NCBI GenBank assembly: GCA_951230915.1
Contig: OX579637.1
Location: forward strand, 11,346,001 to 11,410,000
Origin: Antitrichia curtipendula
Lineage: Eukaryota > Streptophyta > Bryopsida > Hypnales > Leucodontaceae
Length of the DNA: 64,000 nt
Reading direction: 5' to 3'
The notes beneath the pieces were generated by a model. It searched no databases, was not told where the DNA came from, and worked only from the letters and a program-made list of their open reading frames with translations. Positions 10,601-23,700 of the stretch are shown here, piece by piece; positions within the stretch are counted from its first letter, which is position 1; every line of letters starts with the position of its first letter. A program made the position numbers and the translations under genes.

Positions 10601-13600
10601 AGTCAAACTCTTCACCCCATTTGCAACCTACACAATTCATTATTCCATGGTTTCACGTTAAAATTCCATGAACTTGGACGTGGAAGCCGTAAAGTACAGG
10701 ATATGGTTGGTTCAATTGTTTTATTTTCATTTGTCCATAATGTACCCCAAACGTGGATGACCTTGAATATTTCATGAAGTCAAACTCTTCACCCCATTTG
10801 CAACTTACACAATTCATTCTTCCATGGTTTCACGTCAAAATTCCATGAACTTGGACGTGGGAGCCTTAAAGTACAGGATGTGGTTGGTTCAATTAATTTA
10901 TTTTCATTTGTCCAGAATGTACCCCAAACGTGGATGACCTTGAATATTTCATGAAGTGAAACTCTTCACTCCATTTGCAACTTACACAATTCATTCTTCC
11001 ATGGTTTCACGTCAAAATTCCATGAACTTGGACGTGGGAGCCCTAAAGTACAGGATATGGTTGGTTCAATTGTTTTATTTTCATTTGTCCAGAATGTACC
11101 CCAAACGTGGATGACCTTGAATATTTCATGAAGTCAAATTCTTCACCCCATTTGCAACTTACACAATTCATTCTTCCATGGTTTCACGTCAAAATTCCAT
11201 GAACTTGGACGTGGGAGCCCTAAAGTACAGGAAATGGTTGGTTCAATTGTTTTATTTTCATTTGTCCAGAATGTACCCCAAACGTGGATGACCTTGAATA
11301 TTTCATGAAGTCAAGCTCTTCACCCCATTTGCAACTTACACAATTCATTCTTCCATGGTTTCACGTCAAACTTCCATGAACTTGGACGTGGGAGCCCTAG
11401 AGTACAGGATATGGTTGGTTCAATTGTTTTATTTTCATTTGTCCAGAATGTACCCCAAACGTGGATGACCTTGAATATTTCATGAAGTCAAGCTCTTCAC
11501 CCCATTTGCAACTTACACAATTCATTCTTCCATGGTTTCACGTCAAAATTCCATGAACTTGGACGTGGGAGCCCTAAAGTACAGGAAATGGTTTGTTCAA
11601 CTGTTTTATTTTCATTTGTCCAGAATGTACCCCAAACGTGGATGACCTTGAATATTTCATGAAGTCAAGCTCTTCACCCCATTTGCAACTTACACAATTC
11701 ATTCTTCCATGGTTTCACGTCAAAATTCCATGAACTTGGACGTGGGAGCCCTAAAGTACAGGATATGGTTGGTTCAATTGTTTTATTTTCATTTGTCCAT
11801 AATGTACCCCAAACGTGGATGACCTTGAATATTTCATGAAGTCAAACTCTTCACCCCATTTGCAACCTACACAATTCATTATTCCATGGTTTCACGTCAA
11901 ACTTCCATGAACTTGGACGTGGGAGCCCTAGAGTACAGGATATGGTTGGTTCAATTGTTTTATTTTCATTTGTCCAGAATGTACCCCAAACGTGGATGAC
12001 CTTGAATATTTCATGAAGTCAAGCTCTTCACCCCATTTGCAACTTACACAATTCATTCTTCCATGGTTTCACGTCAAAATTCCATGAACTTGGACGTGGG
12101 AGCCTAAAGTACAGGAAATGGTTTGTTCAACTGTTTTATTTTCATTTGTCCAGAATGTACCCCAAACGTGGATGACCTTGAATATTTCATGAAGTCAAGC
12201 TCTTCACCCCATTTGCAACTTACACAATTCATTCTTCCATGGTTTCACGTCAAACTTCCATGAACTTGGACGTGGGAGCCCTAAAGTACAGGATATGGTT
12301 GGTTCAATTGTTTTATTTTCATTTGTCCATAATCTACCCCAAACGTGGATGACCTTGAATATTTCATGAAGTCAAACTCTTCACCCCATTTGCAACCTAC
12401 ACAATTCATTCTTCCATGGTTTCACGTTAAAATTCCATGAACTTGGACGTGGAAGCCGTAAAGTACAGGATATGGTTGGTTCAATTGTTTTATTTTCATT
12501 TGTCCATAATGTACCCCAAACGTGGATGACCTTGAATATTTCATGAAGTCAAACTCTTCACCCCATTTGCAACTTACACAATTCATTCTTCCATGGTTTC
12601 ACGTCAAAATTCCATGAACTTGGACGTGGGAGCCTTAAAGTACAGGATGTGGTTGGTTCAATTAATTTATTTTCATTTGTCCAGAATGTACCCCAAACGT
12701 GGATGACCTTGAATATTTCATGAAGTGAAACTCTTCACTCCATTTGCAACTTACACAATTCATTCTTCCATGGTTTCACGTCAAAATTCCATGAACTTGG
12801 ACGTGGGAGCCCTAAAGTACAGGATATGGTTGGTTCAATTGTTTTATTTTCATTTGTCCAGAATGTACCCCAAACGTGGATGACCTTGAATATTTCATGA
12901 AGTCAAATTCTTCACCCCATTTGCAACTTACACAATTCATTCTTCCATGGTTTCACGTCAAAATTCCATGAACTTGGACGTGGGAGCCCTAAAGTACAGG
13001 AAATGGTTTGTTCAACTGTTTTATTTTCATTTGTCCAGAATGTACCCCAAACGTGGATGACCTTGAATATTTCATGAAGTCAAGCTCTTCACCCCATTTG
13101 CAACTTACACAATTCATTCTTCCATGGTTTCACGTCAAACTTCCATGAACTTGGACGTGGGAGCCCTAGAGTACAGGATATGGTTGGTTCAATTGTTTTA
13201 TTTTCATTTGTCCAGAATGTACCCCAAACGTGGATGACCTTGAATATTTCATGAAGTCAAGCTCCTCACTCCATTTGCAACTTACACAATTCATTCTTCC
13301 ATGGTTTCACGTCAAAATTCCATGAACTTGGACGTGGGAGCCCTAGAGTACAGGATATGGTTGGTTCAATTGTTTTATTTTCATTTGTCCATAATGTACC
13401 CCAAACGTGGATGACCTTGAATATTTCATGAAGTCAAGCTCTTCACCCCATTTGCAACTTACACAATTCATTCTTCCATGGTTTCACGTCAAAATTCCAT
13501 GAACTTGGACGTGGGAGCCCTAAAGTACAGGATATGGTTGGTTCAATTGTTTTATTTTCATTTGTCCATAATGTACCCCAAACGTGGATGACCTTGAATA

Positions 13601-15931
13601 TTTCATGAAGTCAAACTCTTCACCCCATTTGCAACCTACACAATTCATTATTCCATGGTTTCACGTTAAAATTCCATGAACTTGGACGTGGAAGCCGTAA
13701 AGTACAGGATATGGTTGGTTCAATTGTTTTATTTTCATTTGTCCATAATGTACCCCAAACGTGGATGACCTTGAATATTTCATGAAGTCAAACTCTTCAC
13801 CCCATTTGCAACTTACACAATTCATTCTTCCATGGTTTCACGTCAAAATTCCATGAACTTGGACGTGGGAGCCTTAAAGTACAGGATGTGGTTGGTTCAA
13901 TTAATTTATTTTCATTTGTCCAGAATGTACCCCAAACGTGGATGACCTTGAATATTTCATGAAGTGAAACTCTTCACTCCATTTGCAACTTACACAATTC
14001 ATTCTTCCATGGTTTCACGTCAAAATTCCATGAACTTGGACGTGGGAGCCCTAAAGTACAGGATATGGTTGGTTCAATTGTTTTATTTTCATTTGTCCAG
14101 AATGTACCCCAAACGTGGATGACCTTGAATATTTCATGAAGTCAAATTCTTCACCCCATTTGCAACTTACACAATTCATTCTTCCATGGTTTCACGTCAA
14201 AATTCCATGAACTTGGACGTGGGAGCCCTAAAGTACAGGAAATGGTTGGTTCAATTGTTTTATTTTCATTTGTCCAGAATGTACCCCAAACGTGGATGAC
14301 CTTGAATATTTCATGAAATCAAACTCTTCACCCCATTTGCAACTTACACAATTCATTCTTCCATGGTTTCACGTCAAACTTCCATGAACTTGGACGTGGG
14401 AGCCCTAAAGTACAGGATATGGTTGGTTCAATTGTTTTATTTTCATTTGTCCAGAATGTACCCCAAACGTGGATGACCTTGAATATTTCATGAAGTCAAG
14501 CTCTTCACCCCATTTGCAACTTACACAATTCATTCTTCCATGGTTTCACGTCAAAATTCCATGAACTTGGACGTGGGAGCCCTAAAGTACAGGAAATGGT
14601 TTGTTCAACTGTTTTATTTTCATTTGTCCAGAATGTACCCCAAACGTGGATGACCTTGAATATTTCATGAAGTCAAGCTCTTCACCCCATTTGCAACTTA
14701 CACAATTCATTCTTCCATGGTTTCACGTCAAACTTCCATGAACTTGGACGTGGGAGCCCTAAAGTACAGGATATGGTTGGTTCAATTGTTTTATTTTCAT
14801 TTGTCCATAATCTACCCCAAACGTGGATGACCTTGAATATTTCATGAAGTCAAACTCTTCACCCCATTTGCAACCTACACAATTCATTATTCCATGGTTT
14901 CACGTCAAAATTCCATGAACTTGGACGTGGAAGCCGTAAAGTACAGGATATGGTTGGTTCAATTGTTTTATTTTCATTTGTCCAGAATGTACCCCAAACG
15001 TGGATGACCTTGAATATTTCATGAAGTCAAACTCTTCACCCCATTTGCAACTTACACAATTCATTCTTCCATGGTTTCACGTCAAAATTCCATGAACTTG
15101 GACGTGGGAGCCTTAAAGTACAGGATGTGGTTGGTTCAATTAATTTATTTTCATTTGTCCAGAATGTACCCCAAACGTGGATGACCTTGAATATTTCATG
15201 AAGTGAAACTCTTCACTCCATTTGCAACTTACACAATTCATTCTTCCATGGTTTCACGTCAAAATTCCATGAACTTGGACGTGGGAGCCCTAAAGTACAG
15301 GATATGGTTGGTTCAATTGTTTTATTTTCATTTGTCCAGAATGTACCCCAAACGTGGATGACCTTGAATATTTCATGAAGTCAAATTCTTCACCCCATTT
15401 GCAACTTACACAATTCATTCTTCCATGGTTTCACGTCAAAATTCCATGAACTTGGACGTGGGAGCCCTAAAGTACAGGAAATGGTTTGTTCAACTGTTTT
15501 ATTTTCATTTGTCCAGAATGTACCCCAAACGTGGATGACCTTGAATATTTCATGAAGTCAAGCTCTTCACCCCATTTGCAACTTACACAATTCATTCTTC
15601 CATGGTTTCACGTCAAACTTCCATGAACTTGGACGTGGGAGCCCTAAAGTACAGGATATGGTTGGTTCAATTGTTTTATTTTCATTTGTCCATAATGTAC
15701 CCCAAACGTGGATGACCTTGAATATTTCATGAAGTCAAGCTCTTCACCCCATTTGCAACTTACACAATTCATTCTTCCATGGTTTCACGTCAAAATTCCA
15801 TGAACTTGGACGTGGGAGCCCTAAAGTACAGGAAATGGTTTGTTCAACTGTTTTATTTTCATTTGTCCAGAATGTACCCCAAACGTGGATGACCTTGAAT
15901 ATTTCATAAAGTCAAACTCTTCACCCCATTT
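4605..15931. repeat. Seven-monomer higher-order repeat, 1,239 bp, with rearranged units
   Basis: The marker monomer M1 (GCAACCTACA, ATTATTCC, usually GGAAGCCGTAAAG) starts at 4,605, 5,844, 6,906, 8,145, 9,384, 10,623, 12,392, 13,631 and 14,870. Spacings are mostly 1,239 bp (7 x 177). Canonical order: M1; M2 (GCCTTAAAG, GGATGTGG, CAATTAATTTA, GTGAAACTC, TTCACTCC); M3 (GTCAAATTC); M4 (GGAAATGG); M5 (CAAACTTCC, often CCCTAGAG); M6 (GGAAATGGTTTGTTCAACTG); M7 (CCATAATCTACC). Clean units are at 9,384-10,622, 10,623-11,861, 12,392-13,630 and 13,631-14,869. Departures: 6 monomers from 5,844 to 6,906, 10 from 10,623 to 12,392, and 6 from 14,870 to 15,932. The monomer near 12,100 reads GGGAGCCTAAAG and is 176 bp. 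Confidence 0.9.
11862..12391. repeat. Three-monomer insertion with hybrid M1/M5 monomer
   Basis: This block interrupts the seven-monomer register. Its first monomer starts like M1 (CCTACA, ATTATTCC) but continues like M5 (CAAACTTCC, CCCTAGAG), so it is a recombinant with its switch point between about monomer positions 22 and 40. An M6 copy (176 bp) and an M7 copy follow. A similar hybrid begins at 8,853, also followed by M6-like and M7 monomers before M1 at 9,384. The pattern is what in-register unequal exchange between non-equivalent monomers would leave. Confidence 0.8.
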
Positions 15932-18900
15932 GCAACCTACACAATTCATTATTCCATGGTTTCACGTCAAAATTCCATGAACTTGGACGTGGGAGCCCTA
16001 AAGTACAGGATATGGTTGGTTCAATTGTTTTATTTTCATTTGTCCATAATGTACCCCAAACGTGGATGACCTTGAATATTTCATGAAGTCAAACTCTTCA
16101 CCCCATTTGCAACTTACACAATTCATTCTTCCATGGTTTCACGTCAAAATTCCATGAACTTGGACGTGGGAGCCTTAAAGTACAGGATGTGGTTGGTTCA
16201 ATTAATTTATTTTCATTTGTCCAGAATGTACCCCAAACGTAGATGACCTTGAATATTTCATGAAGTCAAATTCTTCACCCCATTTGCAACTTACACAATT
16301 CATTCTTCCATGGTTTCACGTCAAAATTCCATGAACTTGGACGTGGGAGCCCTAAAGTACAGGATATGGTTGGTTCAATTGTTTTATTTTCATTTGTCCA
16401 GAATGTACCCCAAACGTGGATGACCTTGAATATTTCATGAAGTGAAACTCTTCACTCCATTTGCAACTTACACAATTCATTCTTCCATGGTTTCACGTCA
16501 AAATTCCATGAACTTGGACGTGGGAGCCCTAAAGTACAGGATATGGTTGGTTCAATTGTTTTATTTTCATTTGTCCAGAATGTACCCCAAACGTAGATGA
16601 CCTTGAATATTTCATGAAGTCAAATTCTTCACCCCATTTGCAACTTACACAATTCATTCTTCCATGGTTTCACGTCAAAATTCCATGAACTTGGACGTGG
16701 GAGCCCTAAAGTACAGGAAATGGTTTGTTCAACTGTTTTATTTTCATTTGTCCAGAATGTACCCCAAACGTGGATGACCTTGAATATTTCATGAAGTCAA
16801 GCTCTTCACCCCATTTGCAACTTACACAATTCATTATTCCATGGTTTCACGTCAAAATTCCATGAACTTGGACGTGGGAGCCCTAAAGTACAGGAAATGG
16901 TTTGTTCAACTGTTTTATTTTCATTTGTCCAGAATGTACCCCAAACGTGGATGACCTTGAATATTTCATGAAGTGAAACTCTTCACTCCATTTGCAACTT
17001 ACACAATTCATTCTTCCATGGTTTCACGTCAAAATTCCATGAACTTGGACGTGGGAGCCCTAAAGTACAGGATATGGTTGGTTCAATTGTTTTATTTTCA
17101 TTTGTCCAGAATGTACCCCAAACGTGGATGACCTTGAATATTTCATGAAGACAAATTCTTCACTCCATTTGCAACTTACACAATTCATTCTTCCATGGTT
17201 TCACGTCAAAATTCCATGAACTTGGACGTGGGAGCCCTAAAGTACAGGAAATGGTTTGTTCAACTGTTTTATTTTCATTTGTCCAGAATGTACCCCAAAC
17301 GTACATGACCTTGAATATTTCATGAAGTCAAGCTCTTCACCCCATTTGCAACTTACACAATTCATTCTTCCATGGTTTCACGTCAAAATTCCATGAACTT
17401 GGACGTGGGAGCCTTAAAGTAAAGGATATGGTTGGTTCAATTGTTTTATTTTCATTTGTCCAGAATGTACCCCAAACGTGGATGACCTTGAATATTTCAT
17501 GAAGACAAATTCTTCACCCCATTTGCAACTTACACAATTCATTCTTCCATGGTTTCACGTCAAAATTCCATGAACTTGGACGTGGGAGCCTTAAAGTACA
17601 GGATGTGGTTGGTTCAATTAATTTATTTTCATTTGTCCAGAATGTACCCCAAACGTGGATGACCTTGAATATTTCATGAAGTGAAACTCTTCACTCCATT
17701 TGCAACTTACACAATTCATTCTTCCATGGTTTCACGTCAAAATTCCATGAACTTGGACGTGGGAGCCCTAAAGTACAGGATATGGTTGGTTCAATTGTTT
17801 TATTTTCATTTGTCCAGAATGTACCGCAAACGTGGATGACCTTGAATATTTCATGAAGACAAATTCTTCACCCCATTTGCAACTTACACAATTCATTCTT
17901 CCATGGTTTCACGTCAAAATTCCATGAACTTGGACGTGGGAGCCTTAAAGTACAGGATGTGGTTGGTTCAATTAATTTATTTTCATTTGTCCAGAATGTA
18001 CCCCAAACGTGGATGACCTTGAATATTTCATGAAGTGAAACTCTTCACTCCATTTGCAACTTACACAATTCATTCTTCCATGGTTTCACGTCAAAATTCC
18101 ATGAACTTGGACGTGGGAGCCCTAAAGTACAGGATATGGTTGGTTCAATTGTTTTATTTTCATTTGTCCAGAATGTACCCCAAACGTGGATGACCTTGAA
18201 TATTTCATGAAGTCAAATTCTTCACCCCATTTGCAACTTACACAATTCATTCTTCCATGGTTTCACGTCAAAATTCCATGAACTTGGACGTGGGAGCCCT
18301 AAAGTACAGGAAATGGTTTGTTCAACTGTTTTATTTTCATTTGTCCATAATGTACCCCAAACGTGGATGACCTTGAATATTTCATGAAGTCAAGCTCTTC
18401 ACCCCATTTGCAACTTACACAATTCATTCTTCCATGGTTTCACGTCAAAATTCCATGAACTTGGACGTGGGAGCCCTAAAGTACAGGAAATGGTTTGTTC
18501 AACTGTTTTATTTTCATTTGTCCAGAATGTACCCCAAACGTGGATGACCTTGAATATTTCATGAAGTGAAACTCTTCACTCCATTTGCAACTTACACAAT
18601 TCATTCTTCCTTGGTTTCACGTCAAAATTCCATGAACTTGGACGTGGGAGCCCTAAAGTACAGGAAATGGTTTGTTCAACTGTTTTATTTTCATTTGTCC
18701 ATAATGTACCCCAAACGTGGATGACCTTGAATATTTCATGAAGTCAAGCTCTTCACCCCATTTGCAACTTACACAATTCATTCTTCCATGGTTTCACGTC
18801 AAAATTCCATGAACTTGGACGTGGGAGCCCTAAAGTACAGGAAATGGTTTGTTCAACTGTTTTATTTTCATTTGTCCAGAATGTACCCCAAACGTGGATG

Positions 18901-20728
18901 ACCTTGAATATTTCATGAAGTCAAGCTCTTCACCCCATTTGCAACTTACACAATTCATTCTTCCATGGTTTCACGTCAAAATTCCATGAACTTGGACGTG
19001 GGAGCCCTAAAGTACAGGATATGGTTGGTTCAATTGTTTTATTTTCATTTGTCCAGAATGTACCCCAAACGTGGATGACCTTGAATATTTCATGAAGACA
19101 AATTCTTCACCCCATTTGCAACTTACACAATTCATTCTTCCATGGTTTCACGTCAAAATTCCATGAACTTGGACGTGGGAGCCCTAAAGTACAGGAAATG
19201 GTTTGTTCAACTGTTTTATTTTCATTTGTCCAGAATGTACCCCAAACGTGGATGACCTTGAATATTTCATGAAGTCAAGCTCTTCACCCCATTTGCAACT
19301 TACACAATTCATTCTTCCATGGTTTCACGTCAAAATTCCATGAACTTGGACGTGGGAGCCCGAAAGTACAGGATATGGTTGGTTCAATTGTTTTATTTTC
19401 ATTTGTCCAGAATGTACCCCAAACGTGGATGACCTTGAATATTTCATGAAGTCAAACTCTTCACCCCATTTGCAACTTACACAATTCATTCTTCCATGGT
19501 TTCACGTCAAAATTCCATGAACTTGGACGTGGGAGCCTTAAAGTACAGGATATGGTTGGTTCAATTGTTTTATTTTCATTTGTCCAGAATGTACCCCAAA
19601 CGTGGATGACCTTGAATATTTCATGAAGTCAAACTCTTCACCCCATTTGCAACTTACACAATTCATTCTTCCATGGTTTCACGTCAAAATTCCATGAACT
19701 TGGACGTGGGAGCCCTAAGTACAGGAAATGGTTTGTTCAACTGTTTTATTTTCATTTGTCCATAATGTACCCCAAACGTGGATGACCTTGAATATTTCAT
19801 GAAGTCAAACTCTTCACCCCATTTGCAACTTACACAATTCATTCTTCCATGGTTTCACGTCAAAATTCCATGAACTTGGACGTGGGAGCCCTAAAGTACA
19901 GGAAATGGTTTGTTCAACTGTTTTATTTTCATTTGTCCAGAATGTACCCCAAACGTGGATGACCTTGAATATTTCATGAAGTCAAGCTCTTCACCCCATT
20001 TGCAACTTACACAATTCATTCTTCCATGGTTTCACGTCAAAATTCCATGAACTTGGACGTGGGAGCCCTAAAGTACAGGATATGGTTGGTTCAATTGTTT
20101 TATTTTCATTTGTCCAGAATGTACCCCAAACGTGGATGACCTTGAATATTTCATGAAGTCCAACTCTTCACCCCATTTGCAACTTACACAATTCATTATT
20201 CCATGGTTTCACGTCAAAATTCCATGAACTTGGACGTGGGAGCCCTAAAGTACAGGATATGGTTGGTTCAATTGTTTTATTTTCATTTGTCCAGAATGTA
20301 CCCCAAACGTGGATGACCTTGAATATTTCATGAAGTCAAACTCTTCACCCCATTTGCAACTTACACAATTCATTCTTCCATGGTTTCACGTCAAAATTCC
20401 ATGAACTTGGACGTGGGAGCCCTAAGTAAAGGAAATGGTTTGTTCAACTGTTTTATTTTCATTTGTCCAGAATGTACCCCAAACGTGGATGACCTTGAAT
20501 ATTTCATGAAGTGAAACTCTTCACTCCATTTGCAACTTACACAATTCATTCTTCCATGGTTTCACGTCAAAATTCCATGAACTTGGACGTGGGAGCCCTA
20601 AAGTACAGGATATGGTTGGTTCAATTGTTTTATTTTCATTTGTCCAGAATGTACCCCAAACGTGGATGACCTTGAATATTTCATGAAGACAAATTCTTCA
20701 CCCCATTTGCAACCTACACAATTCATTA
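13297..20728. repeat. Large tandem duplication, copy 1 (7,432 bp, 42 monomers)
   Basis: The segment recurs immediately downstream at a constant offset of 7,432 bp in its left part and 6,547 bp in its right part. Offset 7,432: TCATGAAATC at 14,311 and 21,743, TCTACC at 14,811 and 22,243, GAAGCCG at 13,691/21,123 and 14,930/22,362, and TTTCATAAAG near 15,902 and 23,334. Offset 6,547: GAAGACAAATTC, GTACCGCAAACG (17,821/24,368), TTCCTTGG (18,606/25,153), GCCCGAAAG (19,361/25,908) and CCTAAGTAAAGG (20,421/26,968). Private mutations are shared, so the copying is recent relative to monomer divergence. Forty-two monomers equal six seven-monomer units in length. Confidence 0.93.
15932..20728. repeat. 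Mosaic B monomers inside duplication copy 1
   Basis: About 27 monomers of 176-177 bp reuse the M2, M3, M4/M6 and M7-like types of the seven-monomer HOR without a constant order. The GGATGTGG marker recurs at 16,189, 17,605 and 17,959, spacings of 8 and 2 monomers. Two copies have lost a base in the GCCCTAAG stretch (near 19,709 and 20,421). Most of this block (from about 16,835) is repeated at 23,382-27,235. No gene or other element is visible. Confidence 0.85.
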
Positions 20729-23700
20729 TTCCATGGTTTCACGTCAAAATTCCATGAACTTGGACGTGGGAGCCCTAGAGTACAGGATATGGTTGGTTCA
20801 ATTGTTTTATTTTCATTTGTCCATAATGTACCCCAAACGTGGATGACCTTGAATATTTCATGAAGTCAAGCTCTTCACCCCATTTGCAACTTACACAATT
20901 CATTCTTCCATGGTTTCACGTCAAAATTCCATGAACTTGGACGTGGGAGCCCTAAAGTACAGGATATGGTTGGTTCAATTGTTTTATTTTCATTTGTCCA
21001 TAATGTACCCCAAACGTGGATGACCTTGAATATTTCATGAAGTCAAACTCTTCACCCCATTTGCAACCTACACAATTCATTATTCCATGGTTTCACGTTA
21101 AAATTCCATGAACTTGGACGTGGAAGCCGTAAAGTACAGGATATGGTTGGTTCAATTGTTTTATTTTCATTTGTCCATAATGTACCCCAAACGTGGATGA
21201 CCTTGAATATTTCATGAAGTCAAACTCTTCACCCCATTTGCAACTTACACAATTCATTCTTCCATGGTTTCACGTCAAAATTCCATGAACTTGGACGTGG
21301 GAGCCTTAAAGTACAGGATGTGGTTGGTTCAATTAATTTATTTTCATTTGTCCAGAATGTACCCCAAACGTGGATGACCTTGAATATTTCATGAAGTGAA
21401 ACTCTTCACTCCATTTGCAACTTACACAATTCATTCTTCCATGGTTTCACGTCAAAATTCCATGAACTTGGACGTGGGAGCCCTAAAGTACAGGATATGG
21501 TTGGTTCAATTGTTTTATTTTCATTTGTCCAGAATGTACCCCAAACGTGGATGACCTTGAATATTTCATGAAGTCAAATTCTTCACCCCATTTGCAACTT
21601 ACACAATTCATTCTTCCATGGTTTCACGTCAAAATTCCATGAACTTGGACGTGGGAGCCCTAAAGTACAGGAAATGGTTGGTTCAATTGTTTTATTTTCA
21701 TTTGTCCAGAATGTACCCCAAACGTGGATGACCTTGAATATTTCATGAAATCAAACTCTTCACCCCATTTGCAACTTACACAATTCATTCTTCCATGGTT
21801 TCACGTCAAACTTCCATGAACTTGGACGTGGGAGCCCTAAAGTACAGGATATGGTTGGTTCAATTGTTTTATTTTCATTTGTCCAGAATGTACCCCAAAC
21901 GTGGATGACCTTGAATATTTCATGAAGTCAAGCTCTTCACCCCATTTGCAACTTACACAATTCATTCTTCCATGGTTTCACGTCAAAATTCCATGAACTT
22001 GGACGTGGGAGCCCTAAAGTACAGGAAATGGTTTGTTCAACTGTTTTATTTTCATTTGTCCAGAATGTACCCCAAACGTGGATGACCTTGAATATTTCAT
22101 GAAGTCAAGCTCTTCACCCCATTTGCAACTTACACAATTCATTCTTCCATGGTTTCACGTCAAACTTCCATGAACTTGGACGTGGGAGCCCTAAAGTACA
22201 GGATATGGTTGGTTCAATTGTTTTATTTTCATTTGTCCATAATCTACCCCAAACGTGGATGACCTTGAATATTTCATGAAGTCAAACTCTTCACCCCATT
22301 TGCAACCTACACAATTCATTATTCCATGGTTTCACGTCAAAATTCCATGAACTTGGACGTGGAAGCCGTAAAGTACAGGATATGGTTGGTTCAATTGTTT
22401 TATTTTCATTTGTCCAGAATGTACCCCAAACGTGGATGACCTTGAATATTTCATGAAGTCAAACTCTTCACCCCATTTGCAACTTACACAATTCATTCTT
22501 CCATGGTTTCACGTCAAAATTCCATGAACTTGGACGTGGGAGCCTTAAAGTACAGGATGTGGTTGGTTCAATTAATTTATTTTCATTTGTCCAGAATGTA
22601 CCCCAAACGTGGATGACCTTGAATATTTCATGAAGTGAAACTCTTCACTCCATTTGCAACTTACACAATTCATTCTTCCATGGTTTCACGTCAAAATTCC
22701 ATGAACTTGGACGTGGGAGCCCTAAAGTACAGGATATGGTTGGTTCAATTGTTTTATTTTCATTTGTCCAGAATGTACCCCAAACGTGGATGACCTTGAA
22801 TATTTCATGAAGTCAAATTCTTCACCCCATTTGCAACTTACACAATTCATTCTTCCATGGTTTCACGTCAAAATTCCATGAACTTGGACGTGGGAGCCCT
22901 AAAGTACAGGAAATGGTTTGTTCAACTGTTTTATTTTCATTTGTCCAGAATGTACCCCAAACGTGGATGACCTTGAATATTTCATGAAGTCAAGCTCTTC
23001 ACCCCATTTGCAACTTACACAATTCATTCTTCCATGGTTTCACGTCAAACTTCCATGAACTTGGACGTGGGAGCCCTAAAGTACAGGATATGGTTGGTTC
23101 AATTGTTTTATTTTCATTTGTCCATAATGTACCCCAAACGTGGATGACCTTGAATATTTCATGAAGTCAAGCTCTTCACCCCATTTGCAACTTACACAAT
23201 TCATTCTTCCATGGTTTCACGTCAAAATTCCATGAACTTGGACGTGGGAGCCCTAAAGTACAGGAAATGGTTTGTTCAACTGTTTTATTTTCATTTGTCC
23301 AGAATGTACCCCAAACGTGGATGACCTTGAATATTTCATAAAGTCAAACTCTTCACCCCATTTGCAACCTAGACAATTCATTATTCCATGGTTTCACGTC
23401 AAAATTCCATGAACTTGGACGTGGGAGCCCTAAAGTACAGGAAATGGTTTGTTCAACTGTTTTATTTTCATTTGTCCAGAATGTACCCCAAACGTGGATG
23501 ACCTTGAATATTTCATGAAGTGAAACTCTTCACTCCATTTGCAACTTACACAATTCATTCTTCCATGGTTTCACGTCAAAATTCCATGAACTTGGACGTG
23601 GGAGCCCTAAAGTACAGGATATGGTTGGTTCAATTGTTTTATTTTCATTTGTCCAGAATGTACCCCAAACGTGGATGACCTTGAATATTTCATGAAGACA

